A stretch of 64,000 nt of DNA from Cytidiella melzeri (lineage: Eukaryota; Basidiomycota; Agaricomycetes; Polyporales; Irpicaceae). The DNA lies in NCBI GenBank assembly GCA_022592445.1, contig JABYQR010000054.1:1-64000 (forward strand), written 5' to 3'. The notes beneath the pieces are model-generated. The model had not been told where the DNA came from. It saw nothing but the letters and a program-made list of their open reading frames with translations, and ran no database searches. This document shows, in pieces, positions 54,166 to 64,000 of the stretch (its first letter is position 1; each line of letters begins with the position of its first letter). A program made the translations under genes and the position numbers.

Positions 54166-56373
54166 ATGAAGCCTTTCTCTGACGATGAGAGGGACTGGTT
54201 ACACCTTACCTTTGCGACGGATGTTATCCAGCAAAAAATTAGATCAAATGCCCCCCGAGTTGAACAGCTAGATGAGCAAGGTCATGCAGTAAAGGTAGCT
54301 AGAGGTCGCCTCAAGGGAAATCAAGACAGAGGCTTCAAGGACGCAGCAGCCAAAATAACCAAACTCTATCTTCAACGGTTTGGTTCTCAGTTCCAGGAAG
54401 ACGAGAGCGACCATGATTTTGCCTTACGTTGTTCTCTTCACAAGAAGCTGGGGCATACTAGGACGGCTCAGCGAAGAGCAGAAAGTGACGAACAGTTTCA
54501 AGATTGCATCGACATACCCAAGCTCACCGCTGTAAGTCTTCCCAATGTCCTCATGTACCTTGCTAATCTTGAGCAGTGCATCTATAGCTGGATTACCGCT
54601 CATAGTCCAAACAAGGTGCAGCAGGCCAAGCCAGTCCGGCTCACAGATGATGCACCTTCTGCCCATCAGTACACAGCCTATGGAGTCTTCAAGGCCTCCA
54701 AGCCCATTGCAACATCTGCTCAACGTGGCGAAAAATCAGATCAGGGCTCCTCAGCAGCGTTCAGCATTGGCTCCTGGAACAGTAGCGTCAAGCAGACATT
54801 GGATGGTTGGACACCTGAAGAGTTGGACGACCTTCAGCGTAAAGCGGACCAGCTCAATTTTTGGCTTAAAGAGCCTCAGGACTCTGGTATGGACAATGTT
54901 ATTCGAGCGTAGTGAGTGTTCGATGCAGTGTCCTTACATCAACTGCCAACTTGTACTACAGAAAAGCAACTCAGCTTTGCGGAGACGTTCAGAAACGTCT
55001 GTCGTCTTGGTGGGCACAGACTGGATTTAGCGGGACGGTCATCTTGGGAGGCATGTTGTCGGGGGGAATTACCCACTATACGTACATTGAATTCCTCCAT
55101 GCCCTGGATACTTTCTCACTTTGTTTCTCAGCCTGAACAACACTGTTGTTTGTTGGGGTCAGACTTTCATTCAGTACATGTGCAAACAGCTTGGCTGTAC
55201 AGAGCTGCGTTGGCAGACATTGACGGGCTTGTTCTTCCAAGACATGTATGAGCGTATGTACCTGTCTTTATGTCTTGATATGCTGCTGAAAGGAGGACGC
55301 AGCTATGCTCAACAACAACATGGATCCCGTAGCTGCAGACCACACTGAATCATACAGCGCTGAAGCTGTCAAAGTCAGTCTTTCTGATCACAAAGATGCA
55401 GCTCATGTTATACCTGAAACCAATTTTCATCGTTTGAATATGTTGGTAAGCCCCCCAATTGATTGTCAGACTTTGGTACTGATTTCTTAGCAGCTTTCCG
55501 GTCAGTCAGTGCTATCCAAGCAGTCAGTCTCTGCCGAGAGGGTCAGTTGCCACAAAGGTGTATTCATGCTATGGTAGTAGTCAGCTTACACGTTCACTCC
55601 TACAGTCTTACCATCAATTGCCCATCTCCAATGAGCGCACCAGTGCGTCGTTTGAAGACAAAGGGCCAAGGGACTACGAAGTTTATGCTGCAGATCTCAA
55701 TCAAGTAAGCATTGCTTTGTCATTGCCAAGAAGTTCAACTGTACTTACCAAGCTGCAGGAACCTTCTGATGCTAGCGGAGAAGGACTGTTCCAGGGTAAT
55801 GCTGCAGACGTCACCGGTCAACCTGACATCAATCATATTTCCGAGCCGGATGCTATTGTCAGCAATGAACCTGAATCTGTAAGTGTCTTGTCTGCACAAC
55901 ATTGGCTATGGCTGCTAAGCAGGTTTCAGAACATCCTGCCTTCCGAGTTGGCCAACACCATGGCCGAGCCATTTCTCTTTACTGATTGCTCAGGAGATAC
56001 CATTTCAGATCTGCCGACACAGGAACATGCCAGTTCTACAGTTGGAACTGGAAGATGTTCCAATGCAAAGAAGCGTAAGAGCAGAGCCTCAAGGCCCAGT
56101 CGACAGAAGAAACCGCGAGTGTTGGCTTTATCATGCACCACAGGCGACCCAGTACTGCTCTCAGCGTCGGCTGAGATTAGCGGCCGTGCAGACATTACAG
56201 GCTTGTCAGTGTTCCGTACATAGTCAGGTCGCTCAGTCAAGAAAAGAATCCCTGGCACCGCCGAGTATGACAGAGTTGCAGAACAACCACAAGTCAAGGC
56301 TAGGTCTGTCTTAAAGCCCTTGAACCATGTTACATACTGACAGTTCTCACCACAGGTCTCAAAAATAGCGTAA
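54166..56373 (+). pseudogene. Decayed gene L2, 5' part (unknown function)
   Basis: Starts MKPFSDDERDWLHLTFATDV; exons continue HKKLGHTRTAQRRAE, LEQCIYSWITAHSPNK, SWNSSVKQTLDGWTPEEL. Later exons include PISNERTSASFEDKGPRDYE and a basic cluster NAKKRKSRASRPSRQKKPR, suggesting a nuclear or DNA-binding role. After an in-frame TAG near 56222 the frame stays open through KKRIPGTAEYDRVAEQ. Element H is inserted at 56374-56378 (TTGTG), apparently in an intron, and the gene resumes at 62776. Family not recognised. Confidence 0.45.
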
Positions 56374-56378
56374 TTGTG

Positions 56379-56591
56379 TGTTAGATACCATTTTCAAATT
56401 CTGAAATCTGTGAGACTGAATGTTTGACTGTATTACTTTGACGCATAACGTATTAGCGCCCTAGCTTATTGTATATAGACTTTGCAGTTGATCAATGAAC
56501 TATACGCACTTTTGATCCCCAACTCCCACTGTATGATCCCTCTCAGTCTTACTCTCTCAATGCTCTCCTCTACTTCCATAGCCTTCTAACA
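56379..56591 (+). repeat. 5' LTR of element H
   Basis: 213 bp with TGTTAGA...TCTAACA ends and GTATATAG near 56471. F-family LTR (compare 8655-8821). Confidence 0.82.
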
Positions 56592-56606
56592 GGTTATGAG
56601 CCCCGG
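56592..56606 (+). promoter_or_regulatory. Primer binding site of element H
   Basis: GGTTATGAGCCCCGG, half-tRNA initiator Met type. Confidence 0.78.
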
Positions 56607-57334
56607 ATAAGCTCCTTACCTCACTCATACTACCTTCTGCACTCACTATCCACCGGTTGATGAGCTCTGATCTCACTGATCAGTCTCAACCTTGTTGTTC
56701 TACGCGTGAACAAAAACAAACCGACTTTCTTCAAGGTACCATCCCTCGTACCACGCGCAGAAGACGTACTGCTGTCTTCACCCCTACACCAACTCCTCCT
56801 CCCGCCACTACTCCTCAAGACTCTCCAATGTCTTCCGCCTCTCGCGCTGGTAGCCCAGGTCCTGCACCTGCTGACAATGCCCCAAATGTCCCTACTCCCT
56901 CAGCTGTCATTGAACAACCATCTGCCCGCATCACAGCCTCTCGTCGAGTCTCAGCACCCTCCTCAGATTGCCGACGCATTCCATTTGAGACACTCCGCGA
57001 CAACTTCGCCCGTTGACACCCTACTAAGCCGCCGTCAGACAACAGTGACGATGCCATGGATGACGATGAGGCGCACAATAGGTGACAGGGCAAACTGCCC
57101 AAAGCCTATTGCGCACTGTCCCCCTCACCATCTGGTCGTACTGACTCCGCGCAAGCGGTGTCATCCCTCCTCTCTGTCCCTCCAAAACACGATACAGAGT
57201 ATACTATGTTGCTTAGCGACGTTCACAAAGCCTTTGCAGACGTTGGCAAACTTACGGGTGCTGACACCTGGCCGATGCAGAAATTCCGCGTTGATACTGG
57301 GATGTCAACTATTGTCGACTTCTACAGCTATAGG

Positions 57335-58824
57335 TGTTACAAACGGTCTTCACACCCTATTATTTTTCTTTACTTCTTTGATTATCCTGATAAATAGTTA
57401 TCCTTTTTACATTTGCCTTGACAATCCAACTCGTCCTTCCCCCATCATTCCCTGATCCACACCGCCTCTGTTCAACACAGACTATTATGTCATTGATTGT
57501 CTTCCTGTGTCCATTCAAACCTCGGACCTAATTCCGACTGGTTACCATTGCCTTGGTTCAACTCTCGGCCTTTCCATACCTCCGTTACCATTCCATTGGG
57601 TCCAACCCCGTCTATCCCCTGTTTCGCGCTCAACCCCTTCTCTATTGATTTTTGCCTCATGCCTCACCTTTCTATTGTCCCTTGTCTCTGCACCTTGACA
57701 GTCTTTTCTCCCATTGGCCTTCCAAAGTAGCTATTTTTCTCTGTGTATTGTTCTTGCTTTCTATTCCTCCGATTTGCTACCACTACTTTGGACTGGTCCA
57801 AAAGTAGTTAGGTCAACATGTATAAATAGCCGCTAGATGACATGGATAGTCCAACAGAGACCGGATTTTTCCAACATTGTCACAAGTTTACAGCCTTAGG
57901 CGCCTATCTACAGCGCTTATTTTCCGGCTAGGAGTGTTACCAAACCTAACCCTAACCCGGGTCACGTGACATCCTGCCTTATTTATCAATAGTCCAGACC
58001 CAAACCCTAGACTCAATCTGGAGTGGTTCCAGATCAACCTAGGCTATTGTTCTATTGTTCCTCTTCCATTGATGGGGATTCCCCAGGGATTCCCCCAGGT
58101 CTTATTGTTCTATTGTCTTTTGACTATTGTCTTCTATCTATTGTTAGGGATTCCCCAGGGATTCCCCCAGTTTCTATTGTTCTATTGTTCCTATTCTATT
58201 GTTCTATTGTTCTATTGTTCTAGCTCTATTGTTCTCTGTACCCTGGTCCTTGACAGTTACTCAGGTCCTTGACAGTTACCCTGGTCCCTTATTGTTCTAT
58301 TGTTACTCCAACCCCACAGTTACTCCAGTCCCTAGTGTGGGAACTGGTGCACAGACCACCCAGACATAGTAAATATAGTACTCCTTACCCTCCCTGGTTC
58401 TGCATCTTGACCTCTTCGTCATTTGCACTGCCAGGTGAGTTACTCAATGTAACTTAGTATAAGTTTGATATTAACTTCGTCATTTGCACTTCCAGTATCC
58501 GGCCTCTGAGCCTGCTTGCCTGCTCATCATCGACTTTGACCTTGTTGTCGTCGTTGGAGATCCACTTCCACTTCCACTCCCCCTCTTCTTCGCCCTTGTT
58601 TCGGGTTTAGCAGTATAGCAGCAGTCGCTCCGCGACACTAGACATGGGGGCTAGAACCTCAGTCTATCCACTTCGTATCAATATTCATTCTATCGAACCA
58701 TCATCTGTCTGCCATTGTGCTTGATAGCGACCGTGCAGCCTAGACCATCATTCGACCTTGTGTGTAGCTACACCAAGGGGTTCTGACTTGACAACTTGTC
58801 CCTTGACGATAGTTGGTCTTAACA
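57335..58824 (+). repeat. Solo LTR Y in element H gag, itself interrupted
   Basis: TGTTACAA at the start and TCTTAACA at the end, with ATAGG on both sides (57330-57334, 58825-58829). Removing it restores the gag frame through FYSYRGGLTIP. Without the nested X LTR and one CTAGA it is 688 bp. No other copy was seen in the window. Confidence 0.85.
57841..58637 (+). repeat. Solo LTR X nested in solo LTR Y
   Basis: 797 bp, TGACATGG...CGCGACA, with a perfect CTAGA duplication (57836-57840, 58638-58642). A homologous copy lies inverted at 36304-37094. Central CTATTGTTCTATTGTTC repeats. Confidence 0.92.
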
Positions 58825-60254
58825 ATAGGGGTGGTCTTACCATTCCTCAAGAGGTCCAACAGGCCGTCTTCAACGTCCTGGCTGGACATATTGCGGACTC
58901 TGTGATGGCCAACTATCTCAACGAGACGGCGCCTCACAGGCTGATAGAAGGTTTTGAGCCGACTTCTACTATGTCGGACGCAAACAAAATCTTCCAACTT
59001 TTTTCCCTCCATCGTCCTGTCCACAAAATGGACAAACTACTCGACAACGCGCACAACCTGTACTCAAGACTCTTTCCAAGGGTATTGAATTCCCTCAGCA
59101 CATCTTCTACTCCGCCTTTGTCGGCATCATTCCCCCTGCCTATGCGCATACTCGCGCTGGTTACGAGGCTGGTGTGCGCTCTTGTACTCCTGTTGGCGAG
59201 AAATACGACTACAACCCCATATCTCTGAGTGTGGAGCTTCTCCGCGACTTCCATAGCTGGCGACTCGCTCATCCACTTGACCGCTCTCGGTCTAAGGGTT
59301 TGTCGACCCTCGTCCCTCGTGATAGGCCCGCTGGTGGTACTTCCGCCGCGTCGCCAGCAGTTGACAAACGTGTCAAATGTCCGGCAAAAGCCACTTCCTC
59401 CGCTCGTGCTGCTGCCACTCCTTATTCAAAGGAAAAGTCCGTTCGTGACACTTCAAAGATGAAGTGTTACAACTGTAACGAGACAGGCCACACAACGCCT
59501 ACTTGCCCTTCGCCCTGGACAGAGAAGTCCAAGGAGGCAATGAACAGGAAGGGTGATACTCGGAAGTCTGTCGCTGCTGGTACCAAGGGCAAAGCTGCCA
59601 CCGCCGCCGCTGTTGTTGCCACTCCCGCTGTTGCTGGTCCGTCGACCACTACTCCTCGTTGCAACCAGAGCGCGTGGGTGTCAGCTCTCTCTGAGTCTGA
59701 CGTCACTATGCACGTAAGTACTTCACCTACCACTACTTTTCCTACTCTACTTCCACTGTATGCAACTTCGTCGACAGACGAGTTGATACATATTCTTGAT
59801 ACTGGCGCAACTATTCACTGTACGCCGTATCGGGACTTACTTTTCAATGTCCACTCCGTACCAACTATTTGACTGACTGTTGCCAACTCAGAACAACTAG
59901 TTTTGAAACTTGCTGGTGACATGGTACTCGAGGTGAAACAGGAGAATGATAAGCCTACTGAACTCTTGCTGAAGAACGACTACTTCAACTCAACTCTACC
60001 TTTCACTTTAATCAGTGTTGGAAAACTTGACTCTGATTATCAGTTTACGTTCTATCATGGACTCTGTACTATATACAACTCGATCTCGTCTTGTATGGCT
60101 GTGATTAAAAAATCAAATGATTTATACACGCTATCATCGACTCGTATAAGTTCTCTAGCAAGCGTGCATAACTTTGGTATAACTTTACTTGAACTTCGTA
60201 AAAAACTCGGTCATCTCAGTTACTTCATGATCAAGAAACTACTTCAAACTTACT

Positions 60255-62540
60255 CTCAAGGGCGGTCAATACTGGTTGGGACTTTGCGTCTCTTCTTCGT
60301 CAGTCGCCTCCTCCACGCACACGCACTTGTCACCCATTGACCTTGTACACCAACACTATAGTCACCTCAACTGGGAAGCACTACAGAAGCTACGCTCTGA
60401 CAACTCCCCGGTGACAGGTCTAACTATTGACGAGAAGACTCCTTGCTCTGAACACAAATGCGAAGGTTGTCAACTCAGCAAGGCCACACGACGCACATAC
60501 CATTCATCCTCGACACCTTGCGGGGACAAACCTTTCGATCTCATCCACACTGACTTGGCTGGACCTATGCAGAACTCTTCTGTAAACGGCAGACACCTCT
60601 ACATGCTCACGTACATCAACAACTGCTCTGACAACGTCTGGATTTATTTCCTGAAACACAAAGATGAACAGGAGCAGAAGTTCAAGGAGTTCTGTCAGCT
60701 GGTCAAAACTCAGTTCGAGAGGGATAACAAGATTCTTCGCTCTGACAGGGGCGGTGAATACCAGTTGAAGTGCTTCGTGCAACAACTGAAGGATCTTGGA
60801 ATCGTCCATCAGCACACCAACCCGGATACACCACAACAAAACGGCAAGGCTGAGCGTTTCAACCGCACCATCATGGAGGCTGCGCACTTTATGCTTTACG
60901 CCGCCAGGATGTCCAAAGGATTCTGGGAAGCGTGAAAACCGCTGTGCATGTGCGCAACCGAGCACCCAAACGGTCTCTGGATTGGAGGACACCATTCGAG
61001 ATTATTACTGGCTCCAAGCCGGATGTTTCACACTTCTGCATCTTTGGTTGCCTTGCCTATTGCCACATTCACAAGGATCATTGCAGGAAGCTCAATGCTC
61101 ATGCTCAGCCTCTTGTGCATGTTGGATATGAAGCGGGTTCTAAAGGTTACCGCTTGTGGGACAAACATACTCATAGGATTGTCTCGAGTACTGACGTTGC
61201 ATTTGACGAACTGATCTTTCCTAACTGTCCTTCACCTCCTACTCAACCATCTTCAAGCATTCCAACCTCTCTGCCGCCCATATACGATCTTGAACTCTCA
61301 CTCCCTTTAACGCCCTTTTTGCAGCCGGCTACTACCACGTAGCAAGTGCCCTCAACTGCACAACCACCTCCTCTTGATGCAACATCCACGTCGGCTCATA
61401 CGCCTTCACGGATACCGCGTCCATTTACTCCTATTCCTAGTGCATCCACATCTGCAAAACCAGAGCCTAGCTCTTTGTCCACACCACTCCCGCATTCCAA
61501 ACAGAACGGCCCTCCTGTCGTACCTTCTCCCAAGCTCGAGCCAAATCTTGATTGTCTTTTGGCCGCTTCTTCACATGACTACCTTCCATTCTCCAACCCG
61601 GCCCATGCTGGTGTTACACGTTGTTCACAACGCACTGTTGTACCTTGTGATGCAAAGGGTTTTCAATGTATGTGGGCTGTTACTGAACAGGAGATTGAGG
61701 ACACCACTCGGGCTCGCAGTAGCAAGGTCCCCTACAAAGACAAAGGCAAAGCGAAAGCTGACGCCAGCGCTGTTGCTGCTGCATTGGCTCACGCCAAAAA
61801 CATCCTCTCTGATGAGCAGGTCGTCATGCTGGCAGTGGCAGTTACACCTCAGGGGGAGCCTCATACCTATCGGCAGGCTATGGGTTTGCCCGATCTAGAT
61901 GACTGGCGTGCAGCTATGGAGGCCAAAATCAAAGGTCTCCAGGACACTGGAACATGGAAACTAGTCGAATTGCCCCCTGGTTGCAAGGCGATTAAGAGCA
62001 TCTGGGTTTACAAATTCAAACTCGACAAGGACGGTAATGTTGATTGTTATAAGGCACGTCTGGTAGCCAAGGGTTTTGAGCAAGTTCAAGGCATTGATTT
62101 TACAGACACCTTCGCTGCCGTCGCCCGTCTGGAGTCTTGGCAATACCTCGTTGCCTTGGCAGCTATTCTGGACTGGGAAATTCACCAGATTCACTTTCAA
62201 CAAGCCTATCTGAACGGATCTTTGGACGAGGAGGCTTACATGAAGCAACCTGAAGGGTTTGTACTGGATGAAGGCAAAGTATGTTGCCCTCTTAAGGCAA
62301 TCTATGGCCTAAAGCACGCAGGACGCCAATGGTTCCTCACGCTCAAGGCATGCCTCGAAGAACTTGGCTTTGTCTGTCACAACACAGGTGATGTCGCTAT
62401 TTTTACTCGTCAATGAGGGGGAGCCCTCCAAATTATTGTTTGCTACGTCGACGATCTCACTATTATGAGAAACAGTCTTGCCCTCATCAAGGAGACCAAG
62501 GATGCTCTTCGCCGCCATTTCGATCTCAAAGACTTTACCC
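60255..62540 (+). pseudogene. Element H Pol: GAG-pre-integrase, integrase, RT (G-type, decayed)
   Basis: Closely similar to 23825-26072 of element G. Integrase keeps HTDLAGPM, RSDRGGEY and GKAERFNR, with a short deletion and frameshift near 60930 and a TAG near 61340. In the RT the first catalytic box is QIHFQQAYLNG, Asp changed to His; a TGA at 62414-62416 precedes CYVDDLT. The RT stops matching at about 62539, and the rest of RT and all RNase H are deleted. Many Arg codons became Cys, His or Gln through C-to-T or G-to-A changes at CpG. Confidence 0.9.
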
Positions 62541-62775
62541 TCGCTCCTGACTCTCCATCGTGCTCTTTCTCTTTCGCACCTGGAGTGAGTATTCTTTGTT
62601 GTCCCTCACATATGCAATATGCTCACAGCCTGTACCTGTAGTTAACTCGCTTCGCTTGTGTGTCTTAGGTACAGTCATTATGCAATTGTGCTCTTTCTCT
62701 TTTGCACCTGGATTAGCTTGCTTTGCTCGTGTGTCTTAGGTTCTTACATCGGCAAGTGGGATTACGACTGCGCTT
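62541..62775 (+). repeat. G-type LTR fragment at end of element H
   Basis: Matches 22068-22302 of the G LTR, including both internal CTCTTTCTCTTT and AACTCGCTTCGCT blocks. It lacks both LTR ends. Confidence 0.88.
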
Positions 62776-63592
62776 TTGTGGCACGCTGTAGAAGGGATCA
62801 ACAGAGTATCAAGCCCTGAAGTATGCTCCTGAGCAAGGCATAGATGTCTCTGGTCACTGTCCCTGCGGAGCAAAAGGCACAATAGCTGTGGGCAAGAAGC
62901 TTGATTGTTTTGGCACAATTTTTCTGAATGTACGTACCACATTGAACAGTGTTTGCTCTTTTATTACTTGATTATAGTGTCTTGATTGCCGCAATGTGGC
63001 TGCATTGGGAATGGGAATCTTCCCAGATGATGTACGGGACAACTTGGAGAGGCAGCGACTCAAGGACTGGGAAGCGTGGATGCACGAAGAAGAGCCTGAA
63101 GGATATCTCAAAGCTGAACAAGGGGCTGCCTGCCCCTCTAGCACTCCCCAGCCTACTCCTCCCAGCCAATATTGACGTGAGGTAAGTTTGCTCAAGTGTA
63201 TTAAGTCATATATATTGCTGACAATCCTGAACTTAGCCGACCCTATCACCTCTAACTCCCACCTCCTCCACTGCTTCTGGTGTTGGTCTGCTCCCACCTG
63301 TTGATACGCCTGTGAGGAAGAAAGCTATCTTCGGTGTCATGATCAAGAACAAGCCTCCTGTCACCCCAAAGAGTGCTCCCCGCCCACTGTTGTGACAATC
63401 GTCTCACTCCTCCATAAGCTCGTGGTCAGATGAAGGTAACGAAGCTCCAGGTTTTCCAACTCCTACTGCGCCAGTCAAAGGCAAAGACAATTCAGAGATT
63501 GAGGTGGGAGAAATCTACACGAGGCACCAGAACGTCAAGGCTAGCTTTTTGTCAAGGGCTGCAGCCAAGAAGACTCAGCTTGGCAAGGTACC
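62776..63592 (+). pseudogene. Decayed gene L2, 3' part
   Basis: An exon starts after the CTGTAG acceptor at about 62790: STEYQALKYAPEQGIDVSGH, then CPCGAKGT, ending at a GTACGT donor (62930). The next exon starts CLDCRNVAALGMGIFPDDVR and carries WEAWMHEEEPEGYLK. A further exon reads GVGLLPPVDTPVRKKAIFG, then an in-frame TGA near 63393, then SSWSDEGNEAPGFPTP and FLSRAAAKKTQLGK. The paired Cys (CPC, CLDC) could bind metal. It ends at the gypsy ORF1 relative. Assignment to the same gene as 54166-56373 is inferred from the TTGTG duplication around element H. Confidence 0.45.
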
Positions 63593-64000
63593 TCGAAGTT
63601 CTTCTGGAGTGTGTTTACGGAAGTCAATTAGAGTTGGCTTTGCTGCTATAAGGGCCGCGCTAGGGTTGGTAGCGGGCCGGGATGGGATTCTTTCTGCTAA
63701 CGAAGGCTTCTTAGGAAGACTTGCTAAAGCCTGTGTTTGTTCGTGTGCAGTTTTGGTGGCAAACTCTTTGGACTCAGCACGGAGTTTTTCAAACTCCTCT
63801 TCTGTTGGGAATCTGTGTGTAAGAAAGGGGCCCATGGGTTTACAACAACCAACGTAGGAGGCAATAGCCTTAAGCTCCTTGTCTGTGTATTTGTGACTCT
63901 TGCCACGTGCGTGCTCTGCGTCGAGTTGATCAAACACAGCCTGAGGTAAGGCGCGATGGATCTGGACTTCTTGACGCGCTTGATTCAGATCGTTATGCAA
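63593..64000 (-). pseudogene. Third gypsy-type ORF1 (partial, divergent)
   Basis: Minus-strand frame entering from the right edge. It shares the ORF1 layout: a YTDKELKAIASYVG segment like WSDKDLVTVAKYVS, KPSLAERIPSRP like the SERLAKL region, and TLIDFRKHTPEELRG like VLIDFKKLTPVDLVG. Homology ends at ELRG (63593), so the C-terminal third is missing here. It shows that ORF1 exists in at least two gypsy lineages in this genome. Confidence 0.7.

Larger units (their letters stand above)
56657..60254 (+). pseudogene. Element H Gag and protease (F-type, interrupted)
   Basis: ATG at 56657 (MSSDLTDQSQ). TGA near 57014 and a later stop break the N-terminal part; KLTGADTWPMQKF marks the gag core. Insertion Y (57335-58824) splits it; gag resumes GGLTIPQEVQQAVF at 58830, shifts frame near 59110, and continues to an intact zinc knuckle CYNCNETGHTTPTC (59465-59506) and protease ILDTGATIHCTP (59790). 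A TGA at about 59870 and frame changes follow. The region that holds Z1 in element F is undisturbed here, confirming the Z1 boundaries. Switches to G-type sequence near 60255. Confidence 0.82.
56379..62775 (+). mobile_element. Chimeric copia element H
   Basis: The 5' LTR, primer site, gag, protease and start of GAG-pre-integrase are of the F family; at about 60255 the sequence switches to a diverged G-family pol, ending with a G-type LTR fragment. TTGTG occurs on both sides (56374-56378, 62776-62780), which would fit one insertion event of the whole mosaic. Gag holds solo LTR Y, which holds solo LTR X. The pol carries stops and CpG decay. Non-functional. Confidence 0.8.

Overview
The window looks like a repeat-dense accessory region of a filamentous basidiomycete nuclear genome, probably Agaricomycetes. 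Supporting signs are short GT-AG introns of about 50-75 bp, one apparently intact gene of the basidiomycete DUF6535 membrane-protein family, and Ty3/gypsy chromoviruses, Ty1/copia elements and Tc1/mariner-type DNA transposons packed and nested together. No rRNA, tRNA or CRISPR feature was found. Species cannot be named from the sequence alone.

Layout, left to right. (1) 1-7187: gypsy chromovirus copy A on the minus strand, cut by the window edge, with a 725-bp solo LTR (2772-3496) in its pol. (2) 7188-8294: minus-strand copia gag fragment with PBS and LTR. (3) 8295-8646: truncated copy of the DUF6535 gene. (4) 8655-15355: decayed plus-strand copia element F, split by a 1.63-kb unclassified insertion Z1 (10654-12284). 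(5) 15399-21121: two divergently transcribed intron-rich genes, one of them a transposase-like protein. (6) 21909-27410: complete, apparently intact copia element G with one 1498-aa gag-pol ORF, matching LTRs and an AAATT target duplication. (7) 29045-31900: the DUF6535 gene. (8) 33301-34280: a fold-back element and a TA-flanked MITE. (9) 34609-38602: gag-only copia-type element C, split by insertion W, itself carrying a solo LTR. (10) 39135-42634: Tc1/mariner-type transposon I with terminal inverted repeats and TA flanks, its gene interrupted by an LTR-like insert and a stop codon, followed by a related MITE. (11) 43925-52268: a Z-family fragment split by the complete gypsy copy B (44084-51762, TSD TCCGG). 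(12) 52285-63592: decayed intron-containing genes of unknown function, split by the chimeric copia element H (56379-62775), whose gag holds a solo LTR within a solo LTR. (13) 63593-64000: start of a third gypsy-type ORF1.

The most notable signal is the expression layout of the gypsy family. In both copies a first ORF (242 aa) contains no methionine. A predicted 73-nt intron just upstream would, when removed, create its ATG across the splice junction. ORF1 then ends in one UAG codon and is in the same frame as gag. Gag overlaps protease-pol in the -1 frame at a run of six T. Splicing, readthrough and frameshifting are inferences from the sequence, but all three signals occur in both diverged copies.

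Most other genes are parts of mobile elements, and many are broken. Target-site duplications give a clear nesting order at several points. G and gypsy B have nearly identical LTR pairs and look recent; H shows heavy CpG-to-TpG/CpA decay.
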